DNA of 64,000 nucleotides. Origin: Falsiroseomonas stagni DSM 19981. Its GTDB lineage: Bacteria > Pseudomonadota > Alphaproteobacteria > Acetobacterales > Acetobacteraceae. Below, one piece after another: positions 47,774 through 57,628 of the stretch. The notes below the pieces were generated by a model. The model had not been told where the DNA came from. It searched no databases and worked only from the letters and a program-made list of their open reading frames with translations. Positions within the stretch are counted from its first letter, which is position 1; each line of letters starts with the position of its first letter. The DNA lies in assembly GCF_900114315.1 (NCBI RefSeq), contig NZ_FOSQ01000005.1, positions 295,187 to 359,186 of the forward strand, written 5' to 3'. A program made the translations under genes and the position numbers.

Positions 47774-48682
47774 ATGGCCGAGATCACCGCGGCACTGGTG
47801 CGCGACCTGCGCGAGAAGACCGGCGCCGGCATGATGGACTGCAAGAAGGCGCTGGTCGAATCCGACGGCGACATGGAAGGCGCGATCGACTGGCTGCGGA
47901 AGAAGGGCCTGTCGGCCGCCGCGAAGAAGTCCGGCCGAGTCGCCTCCGAGGGCCTGGTGGGCGTTGCCTCCGGCCCCAACGTTGCCGCGATGGTCGAGGT
48001 GAATGCCGAGACCGACTTCCTGGCGCGCAACGAGACCTTCCAGAACTTCGTCGCCGAGGTCGCCGGCCTGGCGCTGTCGGTCGGCGAGGATGTGGAGGCG
48101 CTGAAGGCCGCGACCTTCCCCGGCACCACGCACACGACGCAGGACGAGCTGGTCAAGCTGATCGCGACGATCGGCGAGAACATGTCGATCCGCCGCGCCA
48201 AGGTGCTGCGCGTGCCGTCCGGCACCGTCGCCACCTACATCCACAACGCGGTGAAGCCCGGCCTTGGCAAGATCGGCGTGCTGGTCGCGCTGGAAGCCGC
48301 GAGCGAGCATGAGGCGCTGGAGACGCTGGGCCGGCAGATCGGCATGCATGTCGCCGCGGCCCGTCCGGAAGCGCTCGACATCTCCAATGTCGAGGGCTCT
48401 GCCCTTGAGCGCGAGAAGGCGGTTCTGCGCGAACAGGCCTCCGGTTCCGGCAAGCCCGCCGCGATCATCGAGAAGATGATCGAGGGCCGCATCCGCAAGT
48501 ACTACGAGGAAGTGGTGCTGCTGGAGCAGGTCTGGGTGCATGACGGCGAGAGCCGCGTGAAGCAGGTGGTGCAGAAGGCCGGCGGCACGCTGACGGGCTT
48601 CGCCCGCTTCCAGCTGGGCGAGGGCATCGAGAAGGCGGCGACCGACTTCGCCGCCGAGGTCGCGGCGGCCGCCAAGGGCTGA
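47774..48682 (+). CDS. tsf: Elongation factor Ts
   Basis: Nucleotide-exchange factor for EF-Tu. The 302-residue protein has the N-terminal UBA-like domain with [19 protein letters not shown], the contact segment [17 protein letters not shown] and the C-terminal [17 protein letters not shown]. Length is normal. GGGAGCG precedes ATG 47774. Confidence 0.97.
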   Translation: MAEITAALVRDLREKTGAGMMDCKKALVESDGDMEGAIDWLRKKGLSAAAKKSGRVASEGLVGVASGPNVAAMVEVNAETDFLARNETFQNFVAEVAGLALSVGEDVEALKAATFPGTTHTTQDELVKLIATIGENMSIRRAKVLRVPSGTVATYIHNAVKPGLGKIGVLVALEAASEHEALETLGRQIGMHVAAARPEALDISNVEGSALEREKAVLREQASGSGKPAAIIEKMIEGRIRKYYEEVVLLEQVWVHDGESRVKQVVQKAGGTLTGFARFQLGEGIEKAATDFAAEVAAAAKG

Positions 48683-48692
48683 GCCCCGCCGG

Positions 48693-48722
48693 CGCCGGCG
48701 CCCGGAAGGGGGCCGGCGTTCT
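48693..48722 (+). terminator. Probable terminator after tsf
   Basis: CGCCGGC (48693-48699) pairs with GCCGGCG (48712-48718), enclosing CCC-GGAA-GGG across a G-G mismatch; TTCTT follows. It probably ends the rpsB-tsf transcript. Confidence 0.6.
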
Positions 48723-48741
48723 TCGCCGGGTGCGGGAATTC

Positions 48742-48751
48742 TCGTATACGA
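48742..48751. promoter_or_regulatory. Palindrome upstream of pyrH
   Basis: TCGTATACGA is a perfect 10-bp palindrome in a short A+T-rich patch between tsf and pyrH. The position suits an operator or the -10 area of the pyrH promoter. No regulator is implied. Confidence 0.3.
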
Positions 48752-48863
48752 AAACCTGCTCTCGGCATGGTGTGACAGGGCGGGCCAGGGGCTCGCCTTG
48801 CCGCCGCCATGATGCGCCGCCTATGGTGCGCAACCCCTCCGACGCCTGGATATTTCGCCGCCC

Positions 48864-49586
48864 ATGAGCAGACCCCCCATCTACAAGCGTGTCCTGCTCA
48901 AGGTGTCCGGCGAGGCGCTGATGGGGTCACGCGACTACGGGCTCGATATCGGGGTCCTGCGCCGCATCGCGGAAGACGTGCGCGATGTCGTGAACCTGGG
49001 CGTGCAGGTCTGCATGGTGATCGGCGGCGGCAACATCTTCCGCGGCGTCGCCGGCGCCTCCGCCGGCATGGACCGTGCCCAGGCCGATGGCATGGGCATG
49101 CTGGCCACCGTGATGAACGCGCTGGCCATGCAGAACTGGCTGGAGAAGATGGGCGTGCCGACGCGGGTGCAGTCCGCGATCTCCATGGCCAGCCTGGCGG
49201 AACCCTTCATCCGCCGCCGCGCCATCCGGCACATGGAGAAGGGCCGGGTGGTGATCTTCGCCGCCGGCACGGGCAATCCCTTCTTCACGACTGACACCGC
49301 CGCCGCGCTGCGCGCCGCGGAGATGGGCTGCGACGCGCTGCTGAAGGGCACGCAGGTCGATGGCATCTACACCGCCGACCCGCGCAAGAACCCCAAGGCG
49401 GAACGCTACGACCAGCTCACCTACCTCGAGGTCCTGGCGCGGGACCTGCAGGTGATGGACGCCGCCGCCATCAGCCTGGCGCGCGAGAACAAGCTGCCGA
49501 TCGTCGTCTTCAACATCCACGAACCCGGTGCCTTCACCGCCGTGATGCTGGGCGACGGCAAATTCACCACCGTGATCGATCCGTAG
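48864..49586 (+). CDS. pyrH: UMP kinase
   Basis: Phosphorylates UMP to UDP; bacterial type unrelated to eukaryotic UMP/CMP kinases. The 240-residue protein has [39 protein letters not shown] and the UMP-site loop [13 protein letters not shown]. It starts a tight run with frr, uppS, cdsA and dxr, a conserved order in proteobacteria. Confidence 0.97.
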   Translation: MSRPPIYKRVLLKVSGEALMGSRDYGLDIGVLRRIAEDVRDVVNLGVQVCMVIGGGNIFRGVAGASAGMDRAQADGMGMLATVMNALAMQNWLEKMGVPTRVQSAISMASLAEPFIRRRAIRHMEKGRVVIFAAGTGNPFFTTDTAAALRAAEMGCDALLKGTQVDGIYTADPRKNPKAERYDQLTYLEVLARDLQVMDAAAISLARENKLPIVVFNIHEPGAFTAVMLGDGKFTTVIDP

Positions 49587-49600
49587 GGAGAAGGGCAGGC

Positions 49601-50173
49601 ATGGCCGCCGATTTCGCCGCGCTGAAGCGCGACCTGCAGCGCCGCATGGATGGCGCGCTGGAGACCCTGAAGAAGGAATTCGCCGGGCTCCGCACCGGCC
49701 GCGCGAGCCCCGCGCTGCTGGAGCCGATCCGCGTCGAGGCCTATGGCACCAACCAGCCGCTGACGCAGCTGGCCAATATCGGCGTCGCGGGCCCCGGGCT
49801 GCTGTCCGTGCAGGTCTGGGACAAGTCCGTGGTCAAGAATGTGGAGGTCGCGATCCGCGACTCGGGCCTCGGCCTGAACCCCATGGCGGAAGGCCAGGTG
49901 ATCCGCGTGCCGCTGCCGCCGCTGACGCAGGAGCGCCGCAACGACCTGGTGAAGACCGCCGGGAAGTATGCCGAAGCCGCCAAGGTCGCGATGCGCAGCG
50001 TGCGCCGCGACGGGATGGAGACGGTGAAGGCCTGGGAGAAGGACAAGAAGTCCGAGGCCAGCCAGGACGACGTGAAGCGCTGGTCCGACGAGATCCAGAA
50101 GATGACCGACGCCCAGATCAAGACCGTCGATACGACGCTGGCGGACAAGGAAAAGGACATCCGCACGAGCTGA
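49601..50173 (+). CDS. frr: Ribosome recycling factor
   Basis: Splits post-termination ribosomes together with EF-G. The 190-residue protein is the usual length and shows RTGRASPALLEPIRVEAYG, QVWDKSVVKNVEVAIRDSGLG and LTQERRNDLVKTAGKYAE of the three-helix stem. It lies 14 bases after pyrH. Confidence 0.97.
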   Translation: MAADFAALKRDLQRRMDGALETLKKEFAGLRTGRASPALLEPIRVEAYGTNQPLTQLANIGVAGPGLLSVQVWDKSVVKNVEVAIRDSGLGLNPMAEGQVIRVPLPPLTQERRNDLVKTAGKYAEAAKVAMRSVRRDGMETVKAWEKDKKSEASQDDVKRWSDEIQKMTDAQIKTVDTTLADKEKDIRTS

Positions 50174-50245
50174 CGGCATTCCGGTGGGAAGGCGCAGCGC
50201 CATGCCAGCCAGCAACGGGGCGACCGTGACCGGGACGGCGCGCCG

Positions 50246-51013
50246 ATGAGCGCGGCTGCCCAGCCTGCCGCCGATCCTGCTGCCCCTGGCCCAGCCAGTG
50301 GCGGCGGCGATGCGGTGCCGGTGCATGTCGGCATCATCATGGATGGCAATGGCCGCTGGGCTGCCGCCCGCGGCCTGCCCCGCGCGCTTGGCCACAAGGC
50401 GGGCGCGGAAGCGGCGCGCCGCGCGATCGAGGCCGCGGCCGAAGCCGGGATCGGCTGGCTCACCCTCTTCGCCTTCTCATCGGAGAACTGGCGCCGCCCG
50501 GCGGATGAGGTGCGGGACCTCACGGGCCTCATGCGCCTCTACCTGCGGTCGGAGGTGAAGACCCTGGTGAAGGAAGGCATCCGCCTGCGGATCATCGGGG
50601 AACGGGAACGCTTCGGCCCGGATTTGGTGCGCGCCATCGACGCGGCGGAAGCCATGACGGCGGAAGGAAGGCGGCTCAACCTGAATGTCGCGCTGTCCTA
50701 TGGCGGGCGGGCGGAGATCGTGGCCGCGGCGCGGGCCGCCATGCGGTGCGCGGTGGAGCAGGGGATGGCGCCGGAATCGCTGGACGAGGCCGCCTTCGGG
50801 CGCCTGCTGTCCACGGCGGGCATGCCGGACCCCGACCTCATCATCCGCACGTCGGGCGAACAGCGGCTGTCGAATTTCCTGCTGTGGCAATCCGCCTATG
50901 CGGAGTTCGTCTTCCAGGACGTGCTCTGGCCGGATTACGAGGCACGGCATCTGGCCGAGGCAATCGGCGAATTCGCGCGGCGGGAACGACGCTACGGCGT
51001 TCGCGTGGCCTAG
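50246..51013 (+). CDS. uppS: Isoprenyl transferase (undecaprenyl diphosphate synthase)
   Basis: Cis-prenyltransferase making the C55 lipid carrier used for peptidoglycan and surface glycans. The 255-residue protein has the catalytic Asp motif GIIMDGNGRWA (after about 30 low-complexity Ala/Pro residues), FSSENWRRP and RTSGEQRLSNFLLWQSAY, with RxxxE ligands intact. The Ala/Pro N-terminus exceeds the family norm and an internal start is conceivable, though ATG 50246 has no close rival. Confidence 0.95.
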   Translation: MSAAAQPAADPAAPGPASGGGDAVPVHVGIIMDGNGRWAAARGLPRALGHKAGAEAARRAIEAAAEAGIGWLTLFAFSSENWRRPADEVRDLTGLMRLYLRSEVKTLVKEGIRLRIIGERERFGPDLVRAIDAAEAMTAEGRRLNLNVALSYGGRAEIVAAARAAMRCAVEQGMAPESLDEAAFGRLLSTAGMPDPDLIIRTSGEQRLSNFLLWQSAYAEFVFQDVLWPDYEARHLAEAIGEFARRERRYGVRVA

Positions 51014-51034
51014 GGGCGGGGTGGTCCGGGGGGA

Positions 51035-51895
51035 ATGACAACGGTGGCGGCGGCGGCCGATGACGCCAAGCGGTGGCGGGACCTGCGCAAGCGCGCGCTG
51101 TCCGCCGCCGTGCTGGGCCCAGCGGCGGTGGCCTGCATCTGGTTCGGCGCGGAAGCCTTCACGGCGCTGATGGCCATCGCCGTCGCGGTGCTGGCCTGGG
51201 AATGGGTGCATCTGTGCGGCCGCCGCACCCGGGTCTTCCCCGGGCTCGCCGTGCCGCTCGTGGTGCTGGCCGCCGGCGCCTTCGCGGTGGAGGACCATCC
51301 CCGGATCGCCCTGGCCGTGCTGGTGGCCGGGTGGATCGCCACCTGGGTTGGCGCGCAGCGGATGGGCAGCAGCCTTACCCAGCCCGCGGGGCGGCTCGCG
51401 GCGGGGGTGCTCTATATCGGCCTGGCCGGCATCGCGCTGATCGAGCTGCGCCACGATACCGAGGCCGGGCGGGCCAATGTGCTGTTCCTGTTCCTGGTGG
51501 TCTGGGCCTCCGACATCGGGGCCTACATGGCCGGGCGGGCCTTCGGCGGGCCGAAGCTCGCGCCCTCCATCTCCCCCAACAAGACCTGGTCAGGGGCCGC
51601 GGGGGGGCTGGTCTGCGCCCTGATCGCGGGCGGCGCCTGCGCGCTGGCCTTCACGCCGACGGCATCGCTGCTGGCGATCACGGTGGTCGTGGCCATCGTT
51701 TCCGTCGCCTCCATGATCGGGGATCTGCTGGAATCCGCCATCAAGCGGCACTTCAAGGTGAAGGACACCTCCTCCCTCATCCCCGGCCATGGCGGGTTGC
51801 TCGACCGGCTGGATGGCGTGCTCGCGGCGGCGCCGGTGGCGTCCATCATCTCCTTCATGCTCGGCCTTGGCCGGCCGCTCTGGGGCTGGGGCTGA
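51035..51895 (+). CDS. cdsA: Phosphatidate cytidylyltransferase
   Basis: Makes CDP-diacylglycerol for phospholipid synthesis. The 286-residue membrane protein has about eight helices and the C-terminal family signature SMIGDLLESAIKRHFKVKD followed by IPGHGGLLDRLDG. Its stop overlaps the dxr start (TGATG). Confidence 0.95.
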   Translation: MTTVAAAADDAKRWRDLRKRALSAAVLGPAAVACIWFGAEAFTALMAIAVAVLAWEWVHLCGRRTRVFPGLAVPLVVLAAGAFAVEDHPRIALAVLVAGWIATWVGAQRMGSSLTQPAGRLAAGVLYIGLAGIALIELRHDTEAGRANVLFLFLVVWASDIGAYMAGRAFGGPKLAPSISPNKTWSGAAGGLVCALIAGGACALAFTPTASLLAITVVVAIVSVASMIGDLLESAIKRHFKVKDTSSLIPGHGGLLDRLDGVLAAAPVASIISFMLGLGRPLWGWG

Positions 51896-53076
51896 TGCCG
51901 CGCTCGATCACCATCCTCGGCTCCACCGGCTCCATCGGCCGCTCCACCATCGCGCTGCTCGAAGCGGCGGAGCCCGGGCGCTTCACGGTGGAGGCGCTGG
52001 TCGCCAACCGGGACGTGCCGGTGCTGGCGGACCAGGCGCGGCGCCTCGGCGCCCGCATGGCGGTGGTGGCGGATGAAGCCGCCTGGCCGGCGCTGAAGGC
52101 GGCGCTGGGCGGTACGGGCATCGAGCTTGCGGCCGGCGCGGCGGCGGTGGAGCAGGCGGCGGCGCGCCCGGCGGACTGGACCATGGCGGCGATCGTGGGC
52201 GCGGCGGGGCTGCGCTCGACGCTCGCGGCGCTGGCGCGCGGCGGCACGTTGGCGCTGGCCAACAAGGAGAGCCTGGTCTGCGCGGCGGAGCTGGTGCTGC
52301 GCACCGCGGCGGAGAGCGGCGCGCTGCTGCTGCCCGTGGACAGCGAGCACAACGCCATCTTCCAGGCCCTGGCGGGGCAGGACCCGAAGGGCGTGGAGAA
52401 GATCATCCTCACGGCCTCCGGCGGCCCCTTCCGGCACTGGGACCTGGCGCGGATGGCGACGGCCACGCCGGAACAGGCGGTGGCGCATCCCGTCTGGTCC
52501 ATGGGCGCCAAGATCAGCGTCGACAGCGCCACGATGATGAACAAGGGGCTGGAGGTGATCGAGGCCGCGCGCCTCTTCCCCGTTCCCGAATCGCGGATCG
52601 AGGTGCTGATCCACCCGCAATCCGCGGTGCATGGGCTGGTGCAGTACAGCGACGGCTCCATCCTGGCGCAGCTGGGATCGCCGGACATGCGCACCCCCAT
52701 CGCCCATGCGTTGGCCTGGCCGGAGCGGATGGCCGTCGGCGCCCCGCGGCTCGACCTGGCCACCCTCGGCAAGCTCGAATTCTCCGCCCCCGATCCCGTC
52801 CGCTTCCCCGCGCTGCGCCTGGCGCGGGAGGTCTTGCAGGCAGGCGGCGGCGCTCCGACTATATTGAACGCCGCGAATGAGGTGGCGGTGGGGCTGTTCC
52901 TGGAACGGCGCCTCGGCTTCCTCGACATCGCGGCGGTGGTCGAGGAGACGCTCGGCGCCCTGGTCGCGGAAGCCGGCACCCCGCTGGCGCTCGGGGTGGA
53001 TGGCATCCTCGCGCTGGATGCGCTGTCGCGGCGGGAAGCCGCGCGGCGGGCCGGGATGCGCGCCAAGGTCGCCTGA
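51895..53076 (+). CDS. dxr: 1-deoxy-D-xylulose 5-phosphate reductoisomerase
   Basis: Second enzyme of the MEP isoprenoid pathway, NADPH-dependent. The 393-residue protein has the nucleotide loop ITILGSTGSIGRST, LANKESLVCA, the metal site LPVDSEHNAIFQAL and ASGGPFR, followed by NMGL-type segment TMMNKGLEVIEA. ATG 51895 overlaps the cdsA stop. Together with uppS it covers isoprenoid supply in this operon. Confidence 0.96.
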   Translation: MPRSITILGSTGSIGRSTIALLEAAEPGRFTVEALVANRDVPVLADQARRLGARMAVVADEAAWPALKAALGGTGIELAAGAAAVEQAAARPADWTMAAIVGAAGLRSTLAALARGGTLALANKESLVCAAELVLRTAAESGALLLPVDSEHNAIFQALAGQDPKGVEKIILTASGGPFRHWDLARMATATPEQAVAHPVWSMGAKISVDSATMMNKGLEVIEAARLFPVPESRIEVLIHPQSAVHGLVQYSDGSILAQLGSPDMRTPIAHALAWPERMAVGAPRLDLATLGKLEFSAPDPVRFPALRLAREVLQAGGGAPTILNAANEVAVGLFLERRLGFLDIAAVVEETLGALVAEAGTPLALGVDGILALDALSRREAARRAGMRAKVA

Positions 53077-53162
53077 GGCCCCGGGCTGCCACCGCCTTTG
53101 CCGACCCGGCGCGGGGCCACGCGCCAGAATTCCGGCGCCGTGAAGCGCCCCTGGAGAGCACC

Positions 53163-54272
53163 TTGGACTTCCTGCCAGAACCCATCCGCACCATTGTCGC
53201 CTTCGTGGTCGTGCTTGGCGTGCTCGTCTTCTTCCACGAACTCGGCCACTACCTGGCGGCGCGGTGGCGGGGCATCCATGTGGAGCGCTTCTCCGTCGGC
53301 TTCGGCCGCGCGATCGCCAACTGGACCGACCGGCGCGGCACCGAATGGCGCGTCGGCTGGCTGCCGCTTGGCGGCTATGTGAAGCTGCACGGGCAGGAGA
53401 CGCCGGAGGATGCGAGCCCGGAGGTTCGCGCCTCCTGGCGACCGGGCGAGACCTTCCACGAGAAGCCGGTGAGCGACCGCGCCATCGTCGTGGCCGCGGG
53501 CCCCTTCGCGAACTTCCTGCTGGCCGCGCTGATGTTCGGCGGGCTCTACATGACGGTGGGCAAGCCCTCCGCCACCACCACCGTCTCCACCGTGCAGGAA
53601 AGCTCCGCCGCCGCGCGGGCCGGCCTGCTGCCGGGCGACCGGATCCTGGCGCTGGATGGCCAGGCCGTGACGCGGTTCGAGGAGGTGCAGCGCCACATCC
53701 AGCCGCGCGCCGGCCAGACCGTGACGCTGACGATCGAGCGCGAGGGCCGGGAGCGCCAGGTGCAGGCGGTGCCGGAAGCACGGCAGAACGGGGAGCGGAC
53801 GGTGGGCGTGCTCGGCGTCGGCGCCGGCGCGGCGGAGTTCCGGCGGCTCGACCCCTTCAGCGCCATGTGGGGCGGTGTGACCCAGACCGCCGACATCACG
53901 GTGCAGACGCTGGCCGCGGTCTGGCAGATGATCGCCGGCGGCCGGGGCGCGGAGGAACTGGGCGGGCCGCTGCGCATCGCGCAGATGTCGGGCCAGGTGG
54001 CGGAGATGGGCGTCTCCGCCCTGGTCTCCTTCATGGCGGTGCTGTCGGTGAACCTGGCGCTGATCAACCTGTTCCCGATTCCCGTGCTGGATGGCGGCCA
54101 CCTGATGTTCTACGCGGCGGAGGCGATTCGCGGCCGGCCCCTGCCGCCGCGGGCGCAGGAGATGGGGTATCGCGCCGGATTCGCGCTGTTGATCACCCTG
54201 TTCGTCTTCGCCACCTGGAACGACCTGTCGCAGTTCGGGCTGTTCAGCTGGGTCGCCGGCCTGTTCAGCTGA
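53163..54272 (+). CDS. rseP: Site-2 protease RseP family
   Basis: Intramembrane zinc metalloprotease; E. coli RseP cleaves anti-sigma factor RseA and remnant signal peptides. The 369-residue protein has HELGH at 25-29 in the first helix, one clear PDZ domain (around SSAAARAGLLPGDRILALDGQ) and the third-ligand motif FPIPVLDGGHLMF near residue 310. It is shorter than E. coli RseP (450), which has two PDZ domains. It starts at TTG 53163 with GGAGAG about 5 bases upstream. Confidence 0.94.
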   Translation: MDFLPEPIRTIVAFVVVLGVLVFFHELGHYLAARWRGIHVERFSVGFGRAIANWTDRRGTEWRVGWLPLGGYVKLHGQETPEDASPEVRASWRPGETFHEKPVSDRAIVVAAGPFANFLLAALMFGGLYMTVGKPSATTTVSTVQESSAAARAGLLPGDRILALDGQAVTRFEEVQRHIQPRAGQTVTLTIEREGRERQVQAVPEARQNGERTVGVLGVGAGAAEFRRLDPFSAMWGGVTQTADITVQTLAAVWQMIAGGRGAEELGGPLRIAQMSGQVAEMGVSALVSFMAVLSVNLALINLFPIPVLDGGHLMFYAAEAIRGRPLPPRAQEMGYRAGFALLITLFVFATWNDLSQFGLFSWVAGLFS

Positions 54273-54466
54273 ACGGGCTGGCCGCGGCGGAAATGGCGGA
54301 TGGCCGCGGGTTTGGCGCCCGGGGCCGCCGCCATGCCACCGCCTTTTTCCCGGGGGCATGATGGCGGTGGCGGCGCAGGGCGCGGCCACCCCGGGGCAGG
54401 GGTGGCGGCGCCGGGTCCGCTCCGCTAGTCTCCGACCCGCCCCCACCCCCCCCAGGGAATAGCGTC

Positions 54467-56797
54467 TTGGTCGCCAACCGGCTCCTTTTGCTCGCCGCCA
54501 CCTGCCTTGTTCCGGTCGCGCTCGCGTGGCCGGCGGAGGCGCAGACCCGTCAGCCCCGCCAGGCCGCCCCGGCGGCCGCGCCCGCGCAGGGCATCGTCCG
54601 CGGGATCGACGTGGCCGGCAACCAGCGCATCGAGCAGGACACGATCCGCTCCTACATGCTGCTGCAACCCGGCGACGCCTTCGACGCGGACCGCCTGGAT
54701 CGCAGCCTGCGCACCCTGTTCGCGACGGGGCTGTTCCGGGACGTGACCGTGACGCGCGTCGGCGACCGCATCCGCGTGCAGGTCGAGGAGAACCCGATCG
54801 TCAACCGGGTGGCCTTCGAGGGCAACAGCAAGGTCAGCGACGACGTGCTGCGGCCCGAGGTGCAGATGCGCCCGCGCGCGGTGTTCACGCCGCAGCAGGC
54901 GCAGGCGGACCGGCAGCGTATCCTCGACATCTATGCCCGCCGCGGGCGCTTCGCGGCGCGGGTCGAACCCAAGCTCATCCAGCTCGACCAGAATCGCGTC
55001 GACGTGGTGTTCGAGATCACGGAAGGCGAGGCGGCGCTGGTCAGCCGCATCAACTTCGTGGGCAACAACGCCTTCTCCGACAGCCGGCTGCGGGACGTGG
55101 TGGCGACGCGGGAGCAGGCCTGGTACCGCATCCTTTCCACCTCCGACATCTATGACCCGGAACGGCTGAACTTCGACCGCGAATTGCTGCGCCGCTACTA
55201 CCTGCGCAGCGGCTATGCCGATGTGCAGGTCGCCGCCGCGACGGCGGAGCTGGCGCCGGACCGCAGCGGCTTCTTCGTGACCTACACGCTGGACGAAGGC
55301 GTGCGCTATCGCGTCGGCCAGGTGCAGATCACCAGCACGCTGCGCGGCGTGGAGCCCGAGGCGCTGATGCGCGAACTCGCGGTCGGGCAGGGCGCCTGGT
55401 ACGACGGCGATGCGGTGGAGCGGTCGGTCGAGGCGCTGTCCGACGCGGTCGGCCTGCGCGGCATTCCCTTCGTCGAGGTGCGCCCCCGCGTGGTGCGGGA
55501 CCGGGAGGGGCGGCGCGTCGACATCACCTTCGAGATCGCCGAAGGCACGCGCGCCTATGTCGAGCGCATCGACATCCAGGGCAATGCCCGCACGCAGGAC
55601 CGCGTCATCCGCCGCGAGTTCCGCATCGCGGAGGGCGATGCCTTCAACGCCGCGCAGGTCCGCCGCTCGCGCCAGCGCATCCGCGACCTCGGCTATTTCG
55701 GCCAGGCGGAGATCACGGCGCAGCCGGGATCGGCGCCCGACCGTACGGTGCTGCAGACGACGGTGACCGAACGCGCGACGGGCGAGGTCTCGCTCGGCGG
55801 CGGCTTCTCCACCGATGCCGGCTTCCTGACCGATTTCGGCGTGCGGGAACGCAACTTCCTCGGCACCGGCGTCGATGCGCGGCTGCAGACCATGCTGGCG
55901 CAGCGGCGCACGCAGATCGACTTCTCCGTCACCGACCCGTCCTTCCTGGACCGGAACCTGGCAGCGGGCGTCGACATCTTCTACATCACCCGCAACCTGA
56001 CGGAGACGTCGGGCTACCGGGAGAAGCGCGTCGGTACCGCGCTGCGCGCGGGCTACGAGTTCAACGAGCGGGTGCGCCAGAGCTGGGCCTACAGCCTGGT
56101 ACAGCGCGACATCTTCGACATCACGAGCGACGCGAGCCGCTTCATCCGCGAACAGCGCGGGCAGACGCTGCTGTCGCAGATCGGCACGACGCTGTCCTAT
56201 GACGTGCGCGACAGCCGGATCGAGCCGAAGAGCGGCTACATCATCCGCGTCGGCACCGATGTCGCGGGCCTTGGCGGCGATGTCGCCTATGTCCGCCTGC
56301 GCGGTGACGTCGCCGGCTACATCCCGCTGGAGCGCTTCTTCGGCGATCCCGACTATGTGCTGGCCCTGCAGGCCGGCGTCGGCCAGCTCTCCCCCTGGGG
56401 CGGCCGGCCGGAACGGATCATCGACCGCTTCTTCCTCGGCGGCGACAACCTCCGCGGCTTCGCGCTGGCCGGTGCCGGCCCGCGCGATGTTCCCTCCGGC
56501 GACCCGCTCGGTGGCCGCCTGATCTGGACCGGCACGACGGAGCTGCGCTTCCCGCTGCCGCTGCCGTCCGAACTCGGGCTGCTGGGCCGCGCCTTCGTGG
56601 ATGTCGGCTCGCTCTCCAACACCCCTGTCACCGGCACGGGCGTTGCCGATGACAGCAGCCCCCGCGTGGGTGCCGGCGTCGGCCTGTCCTGGCGTACGCC
56701 GGTGGGCCTGATCAACATCGACATCGCCCAGGCGCTGGTGAAGAAGTCCTACGACGAGACGCAGCTTGTGCGCTTCGGCTTCGGCACGCGCTTCTGA
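54467..56797 (+). CDS. bamA: Outer membrane protein assembly factor BamA
   Basis: Core Omp85 protein of the BAM machine. The 776-residue precursor has a signal peptide (LLLLAATCLVPVALAWPAEA, cleavage after about residue 25), five POTRA domains to about residue 420 and a 16-strand barrel ending in phenylalanine (FGTRF). The VRGF-type loop motif appears as DNLRGFA near residue 660. The start is TTG 54467, with AGGGAA 8 bases upstream, directly after a C-rich tract; no ATG or GTG fits the signal peptide. Confidence 0.95.
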   Translation: MVANRLLLLAATCLVPVALAWPAEAQTRQPRQAAPAAAPAQGIVRGIDVAGNQRIEQDTIRSYMLLQPGDAFDADRLDRSLRTLFATGLFRDVTVTRVGDRIRVQVEENPIVNRVAFEGNSKVSDDVLRPEVQMRPRAVFTPQQAQADRQRILDIYARRGRFAARVEPKLIQLDQNRVDVVFEITEGEAALVSRINFVGNNAFSDSRLRDVVATREQAWYRILSTSDIYDPERLNFDRELLRRYYLRSGYADVQVAAATAELAPDRSGFFVTYTLDEGVRYRVGQVQITSTLRGVEPEALMRELAVGQGAWYDGDAVERSVEALSDAVGLRGIPFVEVRPRVVRDREGRRVDITFEIAEGTRAYVERIDIQGNARTQDRVIRREFRIAEGDAFNAAQVRRSRQRIRDLGYFGQAEITAQPGSAPDRTVLQTTVTERATGEVSLGGGFSTDAGFLTDFGVRERNFLGTGVDARLQTMLAQRRTQIDFSVTDPSFLDRNLAAGVDIFYITRNLTETSGYREKRVGTALRAGYEFNERVRQSWAYSLVQRDIFDITSDASRFIREQRGQTLLSQIGTTLSYDVRDSRIEPKSGYIIRVGTDVAGLGGDVAYVRLRGDVAGYIPLERFFGDPDYVLALQAGVGQLSPWGGRPERIIDRFFLGGDNLRGFALAGAGPRDVPSGDPLGGRLIWTGTTELRFPLPLPSELGLLGRAFVDVGSLSNTPVTGTGVADDSSPRVGAGVGLSWRTPVGLINIDIAQALVKKSYDETQLVRFGFGTRF

Positions 56798-56820
56798 GCA
56801 GTTTCCAGGATCACCGAACG

Positions 56821-57624
56821 ATGCGTCTGCGTCTTCTCCTGACCGCTTCCCTGATCGCCCTGGCCGCGGCGCCCGCGCTGCCGCCAGCGGCGGTGGCCCA
56901 GGCCCAGCAGGGGCAGGAATGGTTCGTGCCGGGCCAGGGCCAGCAGCGCCCGCCGCAGGGCCAGGCCCCCGCCCAGGGCCAGCAGCGCCCGCCGCAGCAG
57001 GGCCAGCAGCCGGCCCAGGGGCAGCGCCCGCCGGCGCCTGCCGCCGGCCAGCGCACCCCCGCGCCGGTCATCGCCATCGTGGACATCCCCGAGGTCCAGC
57101 GCCTCTCCGCCGCCTTCAACCAGGTGCGGGAGGAGATCGAGCGTCGCCGCGCCCGGCTGAACGAGGATCTGCAGCGCGAACAGGCGCGGTGGCGTGAGGA
57201 GCAGCAGGCACTCGCCGCCGCCCGCGCCACGCTGCCCGCCGAGCAGCTTCGCAACCGGGAACGCGAATTGCAGGACCGCATCACCGATGCGCAGCGCATC
57301 TTCCGCGACCGTTCCCGCGCCATCGACCAGGCGGCGCAGATGGCGCTGCAGCAGATCGAGCAGGCGCTGGGCGCCGTGATCCGGCAGGTCGCGGCATCCC
57401 GCGGCGTGAACCTCGTGCTGCCGCGGCCCCTGGTGATCTTCAACGAATCGGGCTTCGACCTGACGGATGAGATCAGCGCCCAGATGAACCGCGTGCTGCG
57501 GAGCGTGACGATGCTGCCGGAGGGTGCCGCGCCGGTCGAGGCGCCGCCGCCCGCCGCCGCCCCGGCCGCCCCCGCCGCGCCGGCAGCCCCGCCGGCCGCC
57601 GCCCCGCCCGCCCGGCGGAACTGA
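56821..57624 (+). CDS. skp: OmpH/Skp-family periplasmic chaperone
   Basis: Periplasmic holdase that escorts outer-membrane proteins to BAM. The 267-residue precursor has a signal peptide cleaved after about A26 (PPAAVA), then 55 residues rich in Gln, Pro and Gly (GQQRPPQGQAPAQGQQRPPQ), then the OmpH core from about 82 (PVIAIVDIPEVQRLSAAF) with the long coiled coil to about 185, and an Ala/Pro-rich tail. Typical Skp is about 160-190 residues, so both extensions are unusual. It lies 23 bases after bamA. Confidence 0.88.
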   Translation: MRLRLLLTASLIALAAAPALPPAAVAQAQQGQEWFVPGQGQQRPPQGQAPAQGQQRPPQQGQQPAQGQRPPAPAAGQRTPAPVIAIVDIPEVQRLSAAFNQVREEIERRRARLNEDLQREQARWREEQQALAAARATLPAEQLRNRERELQDRITDAQRIFRDRSRAIDQAAQMALQQIEQALGAVIRQVAASRGVNLVLPRPLVIFNESGFDLTDEISAQMNRVLRSVTMLPEGAAPVEAPPPAAAPAAPAAPAAPPAAAPPARRN

Positions 57625-57628
57625 GCCC

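Noticed and set aside
54300..54460. Possible small gene between rseP and bamA
   Set aside because: Frames here are short or antisense and G/P/A-rich; the stretch reads as leader sequence with a C-rich tract before bamA.
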